Notes under the pieces: generated by a model
Databases searched by the model: none
Told to the model about the DNA's origin: nothing
Seen by the model: the letters and a program-made list of their open reading frames with translations, nothing else
Source of the DNA: Polytrichum commune
Taxonomy: Eukaryota > Streptophyta > Polytrichopsida > Polytrichales > Polytrichaceae
Length of the DNA stretch: 64,000 bases
Reading direction: 5' to 3'
Assembly (NCBI GenBank): GCA_950295325.1
Contig: OX485807.1
Coordinates: 50,954,796-51,018,795, forward strand
Part shown: positions 48,701-59,648 of the stretch, piece after piece
Position numbering within the stretch: position 1 is the stretch's first letter
Layout of the letters: every line of letters begins with the position of its first letter
Program-made: the position numbers and the translations under genes

Positions 48701-51700
48701 TAGGCATGCCGCACCGAGGGCGGCTGAATGTTCTGGGAAACGTGGTGCGGAAGCCCCTGCGCCATATCTTCAGCGAATTCCGTGCGGGCATCAAGCCTGT
48801 GCAGGTGGACGAAGGAGGTTACACGGGGAGTGGCGATGTGAAGTACCATTTGGGCACATCCTACGACAGGCCGACGCGAAGTGGGAAGAACATTCATCTG
48901 TCGCTGGTGGCCAACCCTAGCCATCTGGAGGCTGTGGCTCCCGTGGTGATTGGCAAAACTCGTGCGAAGCAGTACTACTCGCATGACAAAGACCGCGTCA
49001 AGCACATGGCCGTGCTCATGCATGGAGATGGTAGCTTCTCCGGCCAGGGAGTCGTCTACGAAACTTTCCATCTCAGCGACCTCCCCAACTACACCACCGG
49101 CGGCAGCGTCCACATTGTTGTCAATAACCAGGTAAACATATCACATATTCTTGTCCTGCACCATCACAATTCGGCTTCCTCCTCTTCATCCAGTTGCATA
49201 GTTCTTCTCGCCATCACAACAACCTAATCAGTTCTTGTTCATCATCTGCTGGTACTATTGCTCCTGGATCATAGTCCTACTTTCCTCCTCCTCACACAGT
49301 TGCCTAGTTCTTCTCGTAATCACAATCACCTAGTCAGTTTTCCAGTTTTCCTTCGTCCTTTTCTCCGGTATCAGCTGTTGGCACCAAAGGAGTGCCAGCT
49401 TTGCCACCTTCTTCTCTAGCTCTTGCATGAAGACTCAGTATATCAAATTCTCGTTAGAGGCATAACTGGAGGTGGGACTGCAAAAACTTGCACATGGGTG
49501 CCTTCTACCGAAAGAGTTCCAACGGAAAAAGCCTACATCTGTTGCCCAATCCACTCAGAACTCCTTTTCTAGCATTTTCAACTTCTTTGCTTATAGACTC
49601 ACTTGATGGCTTTCTGTGGGATGAATGTCGCCGAGATTGTGCTGATAGCATTCCCAACTTCTTCCAGCACTTCTCATTTTAGCTCCAACAAAAACTTGCA
49701 ATTATCAATGGAATTCCTGCATCAATGTGAATGGACTATATAGGGATATGCATTAACAGGTACAATGTCTCTATGATAATCTCAATCCTAACAATGCTTC
49801 CCAATGGCAAGTATTTTCTGTCACCGGCCCGCCGGGCTTCTCAAAGGTTTGTGTGCCCCTGTCTACAGGTTGCGTTCACAACAGATCCCAAGTTCAGTCG
49901 ATCCTCACCATACTGTACAGACGTAGCAAAGGCTTTGTGTGCACCAATTTTTCATGTGAACGGGGACGACGTGGAGGCAGTCATCCGTGTGTGCGACCTG
50001 GCTGCTCAGTGGCGTTGCCGTTTCCATTCTGATGTTGTCGTCGACATCGTCTGCTACCGCAGGTACATAGCAAATAGCTCCAGACATTGTTACTGATTTG
50101 TTAGCATACTGTAAACCTAAGGAAGACGCACAAACTTTTCCAAGTGCAGAAACTAAATTTGAGTTGTTCCGCCTTGTTTACTGATACCAACGTCCTCTCG
50201 TATGGATGATATGGTCTTACAGATTTGGACACAATGAGATTGATGAGCCCTCCTTCACACAACCTACCATGTATCAAGTAAGACACCTGTTGATCTCTTC
50301 TTGCATTATAGAGTTATTCTTTTGCTCATAAACAGCAGAAGTTTCTCCATACATTAGAACCATTGGAGTTCCTAAGGTTATACTGAAACATTTGTGACAA
50401 GATCATGTGGTACTGATCACTGTGCAAAACAATTTTCTGATTTAGGTGATTAGGAGTCATCCAACTTCCCTTGCTATTTATGAGAAGAAACTTGTTGACA
50501 ATGGGCTTCTGAGGAAAGAAGAAATTGCCAAGCTGAAGGCAAAAGTAATGTCCATATTGAATGAAGAATTTGAGAGTAGTAAAGACTATGTTCCGAGCAA
50601 GCGAGATTGGCTTGCAGCATTTTGGGCAGGATTCAAAGGTCCAGAGCAGTTGTCAAAAGTACGCAATACAGGGTATGAGGCTTTTGGTTTTGCATATGTG
50701 AGAGATATCATTATGATACAATAAGCCTATGACGTGGTGGTTAGAATTGTCATCTCTAGGATTGTGTCAAGAGGTTGAGACTGACCAGGTTGTTGACGTT
50801 GTGATGCCTAAATCATTCTTTTGACAGGGTGAAATTGGAAATACTGAAAGAAGTTGGGAAAGCTATCACCACACTTCCGGCCACATTCAGCCCACACAAA
50901 GCCATAAAGCGAGTCTATGAGCAAAGAGGCCAAATGATAGAGACAGGAGACGGAGTGGATTGGGCAACCGCTGAAGCTTTAGCCTTTGGAACTCTTTTGG
51001 TAGAAGGCAACCATGTGCGTCTCAGCGGACAGGATGTGGAGCGAGGAACTTTCAGCCACCGCCATGCCGTTGTTCATGACCAAAAGAATGGGCAGATTTA
51101 CTGTCCTTTGCATCACGTGTTGAGAAGCCAAGAATCTGAAATGTTCACAGTTTGCAATAGGTGAACAAAAGCAAACATACACAGACATCTGACTTATCTA
51201 TATCTATATATATGTATATATAGATATCTGACACGTATGGTGTTTGTAGTTTTGCAAAATGTATGGTAAATACAAAGAACATGACTTCGTGGTATTGAGT
51301 TATAATGCAATGTCCTTTGTGCAGTCTCTTAAATCCTCTAATGAAGTACCTTGTGTACCAGCTCTTTGTCCGAATTTGGTGTGCTTGGATTCGAGCTTGG
51401 ATACTCTATGGAGAATCCAAATTCAATGATCCTTTGGGAAGCCCAATTTGGTGATTTCTCCAACACAGCACAAGTTATATTTGACCAGTTCATTAGTAGT
51501 GGTGAGTCAAAGTGGCTACGGCAAAGTGGGTTGACTGTGTTGCTTCCACATGGATACGATGGCCAAGGTCCTGAGCATTCAAGTGCTCGATTGGAACGCT
51601 ACCTTCAGGTCTTACCTGCATCAGCCCTTTTTCCAATGCAGTCACTTTCTGTTAAGGCTTTCAAGACACAACTTCATGATGAAGAGCATTGAACCTGTGT

Positions 51701-53022
51701 AGATTCAGTCTTACAGTAATAGCCCATAGATCTGAATCGAACTTGATTTGTAGTAATCAAAGGCTTACCGGTTTCTGCTCTTTTGAAATCGATGCATAAG
51801 TTCTCTGCACAACTGTTCCATGTCTAAGAGATAGTAATTTATCAGGTGGGAGTTATTGTGAAGGACACACGTAGAAACTAAGAAAATGCAGGTACCATGT
51901 GAAATTAGATGAGTGATGACAACCCATTCATCATACCCAAAGCGGATGCTAATCTAAGCCGACAGACTCAAGAAATAAACTGGCAAGTTGTCAATGTGAC
52001 CACACCTGCCAACTACTTCCATGTTCTCCGGCGACAGGTAATTTCTTATTTCCAAGTATGCTTGCATGTTATATCAGAAAATACCCTTTGTAATTTGCAT
52101 TTCTTTAAATACTTCTCTGTAATATTGCAAGCATGTTGAGTAGAGTAAAACACATTTCCATGGATGTGAGGATTTGAATGTATTGAATGTAAACAATGTG
52201 AGCAGATTCATCGAGATTTTCGAAAACCACTGATTGTCATGTCGCCTAAAAATTTGTTAAGGCATCAACAATGTCGGTCCACTTTATCCGAATTTGATGA
52301 CGTGGAAGGTGATAAACAAGGCACAAGATTCAAGAGATTAATTAAAGACAGTGCTGACCACAAAGATAAGGAGGATAATATTCGTCGTCTGGTACTCTGT
52401 TCAGGCAAGGTAAGAACTCAAACAACGATGCGTCCTGGAAGAATGTGGTAGCAATCAGGATGGCATTGGTCTGTTGAAGTAATCTCGCTGTTAACATGAA
52501 GAAACTCACGATAGATTCTTATGAACATTGCAGATTTATTATGAACTTGATGAAGAAAGACAACGGCTGAAATGTGAAGATGTGGCAATATGTAGAGTTG
52601 AACAGATATGCCCTTTCCCATATGACCTTGTCCAACGTGAAATCAATCGGTACCCAAGTATGTCCTGCACCTGGAGTCCCTGTTATTAACTGAACTACAA
52701 GTCATTGAGATTTCAAATTGAGTTGATGATGACTGCCTTGTCTGTTCCTTCTGAAGCTGATGAATTTTGTGGAATGGAAACAGAGGCGGAGGTTGTTTGG
52801 TGTCAGGAGGAGCCCATGAATATGGGGGGTTTTTCGTATGTAGCACCTCGCTTGGCAACTGCAATGAGGGCATGCAACCATGGTAAAAGTGAAGATATCA
52901 AGTATGCTGGACGAGCTCCATCTGCAGCAACTGCAACAGGGTTTGGCAGCATCCACACTCAAGAGCAGAAAGGACTTGTCCAGAAAGCACTTCAGTCGAA
53001 CCCAATTTCAGAAGTGTCATGA
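45731..53022 (+). CDS. OGDH: Mitochondrial 2-oxoglutarate dehydrogenase E1 component (E1o), 13 exons
   Basis: Exons: 45731-46210, 47274-47603, 47813-47959, 48655-49131, 49869-50062, 50223-50277, 50446-50672, 50828-51160, 51362-51608, 51909-52037, 52206-52409, 52534-52657, 52784-53022, all in phase, 1061 residues (plant E1o is about 1020). The protein decarboxylates 2-oxoglutarate with thiamine diphosphate and passes the succinyl group to E2 lipoate in the TCA cycle. The N-terminus is Arg/Ser-rich (mitochondrial presequence), followed by [20 protein letters not shown]. Catalytic-core blocks include [97 protein letters not shown] and [10 protein letters not shown]; none is missing. The last exon probably starts at 52784 (giving [13 protein letters not shown]) rather than at an earlier AG. 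Introns 1 and 3 are tandem arrays. Start at 45731; the in-frame Met at 45626 would add 35 residues. Confidence 0.92.
46211..47320 (+). repeat. Tandem array of intron 1 plus exon 2 start in the E1o gene
   Basis: Intron 1 is made of about seven head-to-tail units. Each runs from a sequence like GTCAAGTCCGGAAATATGC to TTTAG and then GAGAGCTTGCGCGTCCTCAT, the first bases of exon 2. Exon-2-like starts occur at 46337, 46496, 46660, 46818, 46978 and 47130, and the true one at 47274: spacings 159, 164, 158, 160, 152 and 144. Each decoy copies about 45 bases of exon 2 (through GGGCATACCAA) and then returns to intron sequence. Where I translated a decoy (46978) the frame hits a TGA within about 25 codons. 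The first unit begins right at the exon 1 donor. Confidence 0.9.
47990..48600 (+). repeat. ~92-bp tandem array in E1o intron 3
   Basis: About six to seven units with the consensus landmarks TCACCTCAGTTTGAATGTGA, GATGCTGCTGGAGTGACGAA, TTCATAACCCATTCATAG and GATGAGGAATGGTGGAA. TCACCT-type unit marks fall near 48080, 48173, 48265, 48358, 48451 and 48533. The last unit ends about 55 bases before exon 4, so the open frame upstream of exon 4 is array sequence, not coding. Confidence 0.85.
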
Positions 53023-53588
53023 ATATCATTGAAATATTTTCCAGATTTTTGGAATATTGATCTAAGTTACAAATAATAATGAACTGCCACATGGTACATA
53101 TATAAGAGCTTTTTTGTGATGTGGGGTGTTTGGCTTGTTGTATCCATCGCACTTGTAAAACACATACAAAATTTCCGAGCAATGACAAGCATATGACATA
53201 CAGATTTCAACATGATTCTACCACTTGTACTAATAGCCCAACTAGAGGATGTGTGTTTCCTAGTTATTTGACCCGATTAAACAGACGATTCAGTATGTGA
53301 GTAGGTAGTAGGGCTGGGTGTGCTGACATATAGCCCAAGCACATGAAGTGGTAGCTGGCAGGGGGCGCAGCCTGCCAGCCTTGCCGGAATGGATGAAAAA
53401 CATCTGTCCAGTCCTTCTTCTTTTTTTCTTTTTTTTTTCGGTCGGTGCCCGACATTTGTGGGGCAGCCCACCCTAAACCTGTATGCGGTTAGCTCGGAGA
53501 TGGCTGGCTGCGAGCATAATTTGAGTGTTTAGGGTATGTTTTCAAGGAATTTTTTTTTTGTTGTGGTGATGTTTGGTTATATTATCTA

Positions 53589-53808
53589 CTCCCTCTGTTT
53601 CACAATAAAACCATGGTTTCTGCATAAACTCCGTGCCAGAATAAAACCATGGTTTCGTTACGGACCTCCTCCGGGCATGACAGAGACGTCGGCAACTTTT
53701 CGGCAACTCCCAATTTTGGTTAAAAAGCGCATTGTGGTTCAAATCCGGTCATTGTTCTTAATCCCGCACTGAAATAGAAACCACAATTTTATTTTGAAAC
53801 AAAGGGAG
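53589..53808. mobile_element. Stowaway-like MITE
   Basis: A 220-bp segment flanked by TA on both sides (53587-53588 and 53809-53810), beginning CTCCCTCTGTTTCACAATAA and ending with the complement of CTCCCTTTGTTTCAAAATAA; the inverted match extends about 33 bp. The CTCCCTC...TTTC terminus with a TA target duplication is the classic Stowaway (Tc1/mariner) MITE pattern in plants. It lies immediately upstream of the Harbinger transposase remnant. Confidence 0.8.
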
Positions 53809-53858
53809 TAGTGTTTTGGGTTGTGGGTTTAGGGAAGGGGTCTTGTAAGGGTAGTGGA

Positions 53859-55177
53859 ATGGACACACATGACAAGATGTGGGCACTTATTTCATCGTTT
53901 TTTCTTTTTAATGGAGTGACATTACGGTGTATGTCAAGGAAGAGAAAGAGAGTTCCTTTGGGAAGTTCTTCAATTTTGGAAGAACGTCCTTTCGTGGTGA
54001 AGGTATTCCCAATTATTATAGCCATTCTCTCATTGTTTGAGCCGCAACCTGGACGTGTGTGGTGGAAGGAGCCTCGACAATCAACACAATGGGACATCAT
54101 TGAAGGCTTGGTATGGCACACTTCACCAGAAATGAGAGATAGAAAATACCTAGAAGCATATCGTATGTCTTATGCATCTTTTATGTATTTGGTCTCCGAG
54201 CTTGAGCCTTATTTGCAATCTACTTCTATTCATTTTGTACGTGCTCCTTTAGAAATTAGAAAAGCTGTCGGTATAGTGTTATATCGTCTTGCTCATGGAA
54301 TCACTGCAGAAATTATAGCGGATAGATTTAATGTAGGTGCTTCAACAGTACGTAAGTATATGAGAATTGTTTTGGATGCTTTAGTATCTAGAGACAAGTT
54401 ATTTGGGAAGTATATTTCGGTGCCTTCAGGTGCTCGTTTAGATAGGATTATAGCAGGATATGTTTATAGTTGTGGATTACCGAATGTGTGCGGGAGTATA
54501 GATGGAAGTCACATTCCTCTTCAACGAAGGCCCGACAAACGTCAAACTGCTGTAGTGGCAGATTTCTGGTGTAGAAGAAAAAGTTTTAGCTCCGTAGTTC
54601 TACAAGCCGTTTGTGACATGAACAAGGTGTTCTGGAATGTATGTTGTTCGGCACCTGGTGGAACTGCGGATGGAGGTCAATTTAAGATCTCACAGATCTA
54701 TGAGCAGATTCGACAAAGAGAAATATTGGCTACACCAGTTGTCATCGTAGATGGAACACATATCAAGCCTTTTTACTATGTGATGCAGGGTATCCTAGCA
54801 GAACCTACTTGCTTCGAAATTACAAACCGGCAGATGGAGATGTAGACAAAATAAGGTTTGATAGACAAATAAACGGTGGTAGAGTAAGCATTGATAATGC
54901 TTTTGGATTATTAAAAATGCGATGACACATTCTGAATTCTGTAAATTCTAGGGTAGATATTGCACCGTCTATAGTTGTAGGTTGTTGTGTTTTATACAAC
55001 TTTTGCCAGCTCATGAAGGAACCACTTCTGAGAATGGATTTGGTTCCACTACACATGGTGAGAGGCCGACGACCAATTATTAGAGAAGGTCGTGCAGCTA
55101 AAGAGGCTGGAGAAATGATGCGTGATGTTTTGTTCAATAATTGGTTGAATGTGCAAGAGAATGCATCAACCTCTTGA
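53859..55177 (+). pseudogene. PIF/Harbinger transposase, frameshifted and with an internal stop
   Basis: The first frame (from Met at 53859; an upstream Met at 53811 is possible) contains the helix-turn-helix-like IIADRFNVGASTVRKYM and the first catalytic Asp block CGSIDGSHIPL. It ends at 54845 in a wrong frame. The true continuation is in the +1 frame from about 54782, starting with the third catalytic Asp block (DAGYPSRTYLL) and running through IDNAFGLLKMR, so an indel lies just before 54782. Within that second frame a TGA at 54923-54925 replaces the Trp normally found after KxR. The protein would have been a DDE nuclease similar to HARBI1. The gene is dead as read. Confidence 0.85.
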
Positions 55178-55385
55178 ACTGTTTGAAACTTGATTAATAT
55201 GAGCATTTTTTGTAATAATTTAGACAAACTCTTTGAATGACATATCATTGGTAGTGCTCAATACCACAGATTATACTTGTATGTATGAAGACAAAACATA
55301 TATATAAGAGTATAATCTTGAATAACAATAGCTATAGATGTAAAAACAAACATACAAATAAAACATTGCCAATGACACCAAATTA

Positions 55386-56390
55386 TCATGGTGTTGAATT
55401 CCGCGCACTACGGAGGTTGTTGCTAAACAACTCTGCAATTTTGAGTTGCATCGCAGCAGCTTCACGCCGAGCCGCCATATCAAGTCGCCTTGTCTCTATC
55501 TCCATGTCCATCTGCTTCATTGCAATGGCCTTATTAGTTTCCATTTGGATATTGTGCATCCGTTCTTGGGCCTCCATCTTGTGTCGTTCCACTTGGAAAG
55601 AACCTTCAGCAAACTTAGTGATTGCATCTGCCATATATGCTGCATTCCCAATGAGTGCACGCTTACGAGAATTTGGTTTTCCATCCACCCCTGGCTTCAT
55701 GCATGAAGCGGTCTTGGGAGAAACATTCTTCTCCGAGGCAACTGTTGTGGGAGTACTAAAAGAGTGCTCTCCACTAGCGGTAGACATTGGCGTTTTAGGA
55801 ATTCCCCCTTCTTCCAAAACAACAGTATCCTCTTTATCTTTTGACAATAACACACTAGTTCTCATATCTACCCCACCAGGAACTCCTTCTCCTTTTGCTG
55901 ATCCAGTGAGTATCTCGGACATTCGCTCAAACCATTGCCACGAAGATCCTTCTCCACCTGTGGCCTCCTCTGGAGATTTCTTTTGAAGTCTCCATTCAGC
56001 CTTGAGCTTCTCAATCTTCCCCTTGATATGCTCTTCCTTACGACGCACAGCAAGTGGCATTTGTCTATGGTGCTCAGTACGTATGTGTGTCCAGTGTTTA
56101 GGTTTTAAATTACCTTTGTCTATGCGAATCCACTCCTCTTGATACAAGTCCAAAATGTTGTTGATGGCATCGTCGCTCCACCGCCCGCCAACGGTAGCTT
56201 CGTCATCTACCAATGTAGAAGCAACAACAACCTTCTTTTTTTGCACCCTCTTTGGTTTAGAATTGGGTTGTATACGTCGTGGTTTCGGAGTTGTCACTGA
56301 AACCACTGGAGGAACTGGTTCGATCCGCTCCACGTGTGCTACGTTAGCACTACTTCCTTCCATCATAAACTCCATGAATGACCCTGGCAA
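55386..56390 (-). CDS. MYB/SANT-like DNA-binding protein of the Harbinger element (second ORF)
   Basis: An uninterrupted 334-residue frame. A Lys/Arg-rich N-terminal part (PKRVQKKKVV) is followed by a trihelix/SANT-like domain at about residues 68-140 (GRWSDDAINNILDLYQEEW, then GNLKPKHWTHI and IKGKIEKLKAEWR). A Ser/Thr-rich linker follows, then a long charged helix at about residues 260-330 (MEAQERMHNIQMETNKAIAM), probably a coiled coil. In PIF/Harbinger elements this partner protein binds the ends and helps carry the transposase into the nucleus. It faces the transposase remnant tail to tail. Unlike its partner it has no stop or frameshift, so it might still supply activity in trans or have been retained by chance. 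A domesticated host trihelix gene is a less likely reading. Confidence 0.8.
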   Translation of the reverse strand: MPGSFMEFMMEGSSANVAHVERIEPVPPVVSVTTPKPRRIQPNSKPKRVQKKKVVVASTLVDDEATVGGRWSDDAINNILDLYQEEWIRIDKGNLKPKHWTHIRTEHHRQMPLAVRRKEEHIKGKIEKLKAEWRLQKKSPEEATGGEGSSWQWFERMSEILTGSAKGEGVPGGVDMRTSVLLSKDKEDTVVLEEGGIPKTPMSTASGEHSFSTPTTVASEKNVSPKTASCMKPGVDGKPNSRKRALIGNAAYMADAITKFAEGSFQVERHKMEAQERMHNIQMETNKAIAMKQMDMEIETRRLDMAARREAAAMQLKIAELFSNNLRSARNSTP

Positions 56391-57402
56391 TTAAAAAATG
56401 TGAAGAAATCTTATCCTAGACAAAAGGCATGATGAGTACAATCTATTTGTCATGAACATATAAGCATAAACTAGATCTAGAGAACTTCCACATCGAAGAA
56501 AAAAAATTTGAATAAATTCAAAAACTCACCTTGTGGGAAGCGAAAGAACTTGGCTGCGAAAATGAGAGCTCTCGGCCCCTGGAATCTGCAGAGAAACACA
56601 GAGGGGCAGCAAAAAAAAAATTTTACCTGCCCGTTGAATTTGTCCCGGAGTGGCTGCCCGCACCCTGGGCAGTGGATGTGACGCGCCTCCTGCCCAGGCA
56701 GCTCGCGCGAGGCCTCCCTCCCGAGCCCCCAAAGAAGCGCCGCTTCTCTGTGCAGGGGGACGGGGGCGCAGCCTGGGCGGAGGACATTTGCTTCATGTGC
56801 GAGGGTCAATAGGGTGCTAATTATCATGATGGAACAGATATAAAAGCCCAGAAATAAGCCATACTAAGTACCTCACGGAGCTCTCTGAGAATGGATCTAA
56901 ATAGGAACTAACAGCTGGACTACTAGAGGAACACTATCTAAGAAGATGAATGTAGAAAACAAAGGCTGGGGTGAAACAACCCATTCACTGGTTCTTTTGA
57001 GGCAGGGTTGCAATCATCCAACAAGGAACCAATGTATGGGTTGGTTCGCCCCCCCTGAATACCAACACCCCCTCATACACAGAGGCCAATCATTTTGACT
57101 GGATCAGTGCAACACACTTTATACAAGAAGAGACTTGGTTAAATGTTGGGTGCAAGATAGTAACCCCATCGTTAGTCACCCCATGAGTAGGCTCTCAGCT
57201 GAGCATATGAAAAATGCAAGGGTGTTGGCAGTAACTGTCGAAACTAAGGTAGAAATCACTACCTTGGAACTGAACTGTTCGAAGGTGAGATGGAACTCAC
57301 AGGTATATGTACACGTTGATCTAGACCTAATTACTGGAAGAAACCCTAAGGTAAATAAAATCTAACTACGGTAACAATCCTCGCCGGCAGATGGTTTCAA
57401 CA
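56391..57402. other. GC-rich Harbinger flank and possible copia 3' LTR
   Basis: 56570-56815 is GC-rich with no recognised domain. On the minus strand, two polypurine-tract-like strings lead into TGTTG: AAGAGGGGG before 57402 and GAGGGGG before 57067. That is how a plant copia 3' LTR usually begins, so the LTR of the minus-strand copia element may start at 57402. I could not find its end or the other LTR, which would lie beyond the window. Confidence 0.3.
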
Positions 57403-57510
57403 CCCCCTCTTGCACACAAGGCTCCTATTGAGCTAATTTACAAGTGTCAAGCCAACTGAGGCTTTTCAGTGTGAGTAGTGATGGACTTGAGATTGAAGGA
57501 GATCACTTAG

Positions 57511-58206
57511 GTGCAGTTGTTGTCTTTGCTGATATGGACGATCTTGGTCATGTTGAAGCGGGGTATCTCACAGTTGATAGATGCGATTGAGAGTAGAGTT
57601 TTTGATAGAGGTGAGCAGTCCTTGAGTGGGGGAGTCCGAGGAAGAACAGTTGAGGCAGCGACAGTGTTGCCCCCTCTGAGCGACGAATTAGTCCTCACCC
57701 GAATCTGGCCCCTTCTCCATCGGAAGGTGAATGTATCGCTTTTATGGAGGTTCATAAGGGTGAACCGTGCTTGGAGGAAGGGCGTAGCCATGACCTTAGA
57801 ATGGGCAGCCTTGGAGATGGTCCGGGTCGACACTCCAGGTTACGTTCGATACCTCGAGGATCGTTGTGAGCATCGTCCTTCATTGCGGGAACGGGTGGAA
57901 GATGAGTTGAAATCAATTTCAGTGTTGCTGTCGGAGTGCCTCGCGGATTACACATCTCAGTCTGAAAGGATTCGGTCGAAGACTGATAGTTACGAGAAGG
58001 ATGAGGGAGACTGGAGTTCAACTGAGGGTTCAGGTGATGCCGTCTGTGCTTGTATGTGGATAAGATTCCCTTGTTCTGGGAATGTTCGCAACTATAGCGA
58101 GAGTACCTGTGATCAGAATGAGGGAAAAGGGTTTGAAGAGGTATGTGTTTCTTCCTCTGGGAGTTCAATGAGGGCGTATTTCCCTCGTCACTTGATGAGA
58201 GTCTGA
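57511..58206 (+). CDS. F-box-like ORF of unknown function, antisense to the copia element
   Basis: A 231-residue frame. Residues about 55-100 read LPPLSDELVLTRIWPLLHRK and LLWRFIRVNRAWRKGV, which resembles an F-box helix pattern (Leu-Pro start, RIWPLL, then a Val-Asn-Arg-Ala-Trp-Arg end). A conserved-looking Arg/Glu-rich segment follows (YLEDRCEHRPSLRERVEDEL). The C-terminal part is Ser-rich and probably not part of the domain. It lies between the copia RNase H and the possible 3' LTR, on the opposite strand, and overlaps the RNase H end by about 19 bases. It could be a host gene fragment captured by a retroelement or simply the neighbour of a truncated element. The F-box assignment is by eye only. 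Confidence 0.4.
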   Translation: MQLLSLLIWTILVMLKRGISQLIDAIESRVFDRGEQSLSGGVRGRTVEAATVLPPLSDELVLTRIWPLLHRKVNVSLLWRFIRVNRAWRKGVAMTLEWAALEMVRVDTPGYVRYLEDRCEHRPSLRERVEDELKSISVLLSECLADYTSQSERIRSKTDSYEKDEGDWSSTEGSGDAVCACMWIRFPCSGNVRNYSESTCDQNEGKGFEEVCVSSSGSSMRAYFPRHLMRV

Positions 58207-59648
58207 CGATAGTCAGTCAGGCTGTTTCGGAGGTGAAGTTTCCTTCTGCAGTCTTCGAATTTGATTCTCCCGAGCGATTTGGTGAGAAGATCGGCCGGTT
58301 GTTCTTGAGATGGAATGAACTCCACTTTGATAGTGTTATTTTCTACCTTCTGACGAGTAAAGTGGTAATCAATCTCAATGTGTTTGGATTTTTCATGAAA
58401 AACTGGATTGTAACTGAGTTTGATGTTGCTTTGGTTGTCGCAGAAGTGATGGGTAGGCTTGTTGTCTAGGATTTTAAGTTCTCCCAACAGTCTTCTAATT
58501 CATATGGCTTCACATGAACATTGAGCAAGAGCTCTATATTCTAATTCACAAGAGGACCTAGAAGTACTAGACTGTTTCTTAGAATTCCAAGAAACATGAG
58601 AATTTTCAAGGAAGAATATGTATGCTCCTACAGAAATTCTATCATCAATATCCTGGCCATAGTCTGCGTCGGTGTACCCATGAAGACGATTCTCCTCCCA
58701 TTATTTGAAAAACAAACCTAAGTCTGGGTAACGGCGCACATAGCGTAAGACATGCTTGACCGCTTGTAAATGAGCTTCTTGGGGATTTTGCATAAACCTG
58801 CTAACTAGACTGACAACATGAATGATGTCAGGTCGAGTTTTAGTGAGAAACAGTAGCTTACCTACAAGCATCCTGTAGATGGTGGCATTAATAGGCAGTG
58901 TAGCAAAATCCTTGGACAGGGTGAGGCCCTCGGGAAGAGGGGTGTGGGATGGAGTGCAGTGCTCCATGTTGAAGAGATGGAGAATGTTGAGAGCATACTC
59001 CGTTTGATGCATGCGAAGACCAGTAGAATCTCGGTCGAATTGAACACCGAGGTACCTCTGAATGGGGCGAGGTCGTTGGTCTTGAATGTGCAATGAAGGT
59101 GATTCTTGAGCTAGGTGATGAGACGGAGGTTGCTTCCTGTGACAAGGATGTCATCGACATAGACTAGGAGAGCAATTGTATCATTACCTACGTGAGCGAA
59201 GTAAAGGTTAGGGTCAGAGTGGGATTGGATAAGTCGCCAGGCAAGAAGGGCAGCATGAAAGCTGCATACCAGGCGTGTGGGCTTTGTCGAAGTCCGTAGA
59301 GGGATTTGTGAAGTTTACACACAAAGTGTTCAGCTCCTCTCTGGATGAAGCCAAGGGGTTGATGCATGTAAACGTCCTCCTTTAGAATGCCATTCAGAAA
59401 GGCAGTTAGGACATCAAGCTGGTGGATGGGCCAATTGAGGTGAATAGCAATGGCAATGAGAATTTGGATAGTCTCCCAGCGAACCATAGGGGCAAAAGTA
59501 TCAAGAAAATCGATGTCATCCTTCTGTTCAAAACCTCGAGCAACTAATCTTGCTTTATATCGAGGAAGACTGTTGTTGCTACCTGTCTTCACCTTGTAGA
59601 CCCAACGGGAAGAGATTGCTTTCTTGTCAGGAGGAAGTTCGACCAGGG

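Larger units (their letters stand above)
53339..56800. mobile_element. Probable extent of a decayed PIF/Harbinger transposon
   Basis: Transposase remnant (+) and MYB/SANT-like ORF (-) are arranged tail to tail, the usual gene pair of a PIF/Harbinger transposon. Clear terminal repeats were not found. The only hint of ends is an inverted 10-mer, GCACATGAAG at 53339-53348 and its complement at 56791-56800, with a 14-bp direct match (GGGGGCGCAGCCTG at 53361 and 56762) just inside. The boundaries are therefore a guess; the gene pair is solid. Confidence 0.4.

Noticed and set aside
51195-51235. AT-rich palindrome (TATATCTATATATATGTATA) as a possible regulatory hairpin
   Set aside because: It is a simple TA-rich run in E1o intron 8 and is common in such introns.
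52712-52783. Alternative start of the last E1o exon at an upstream AG
   Set aside because: It would insert about ten residues in a conserved stretch; the acceptor before 52784 gives a gap-free match to the family.
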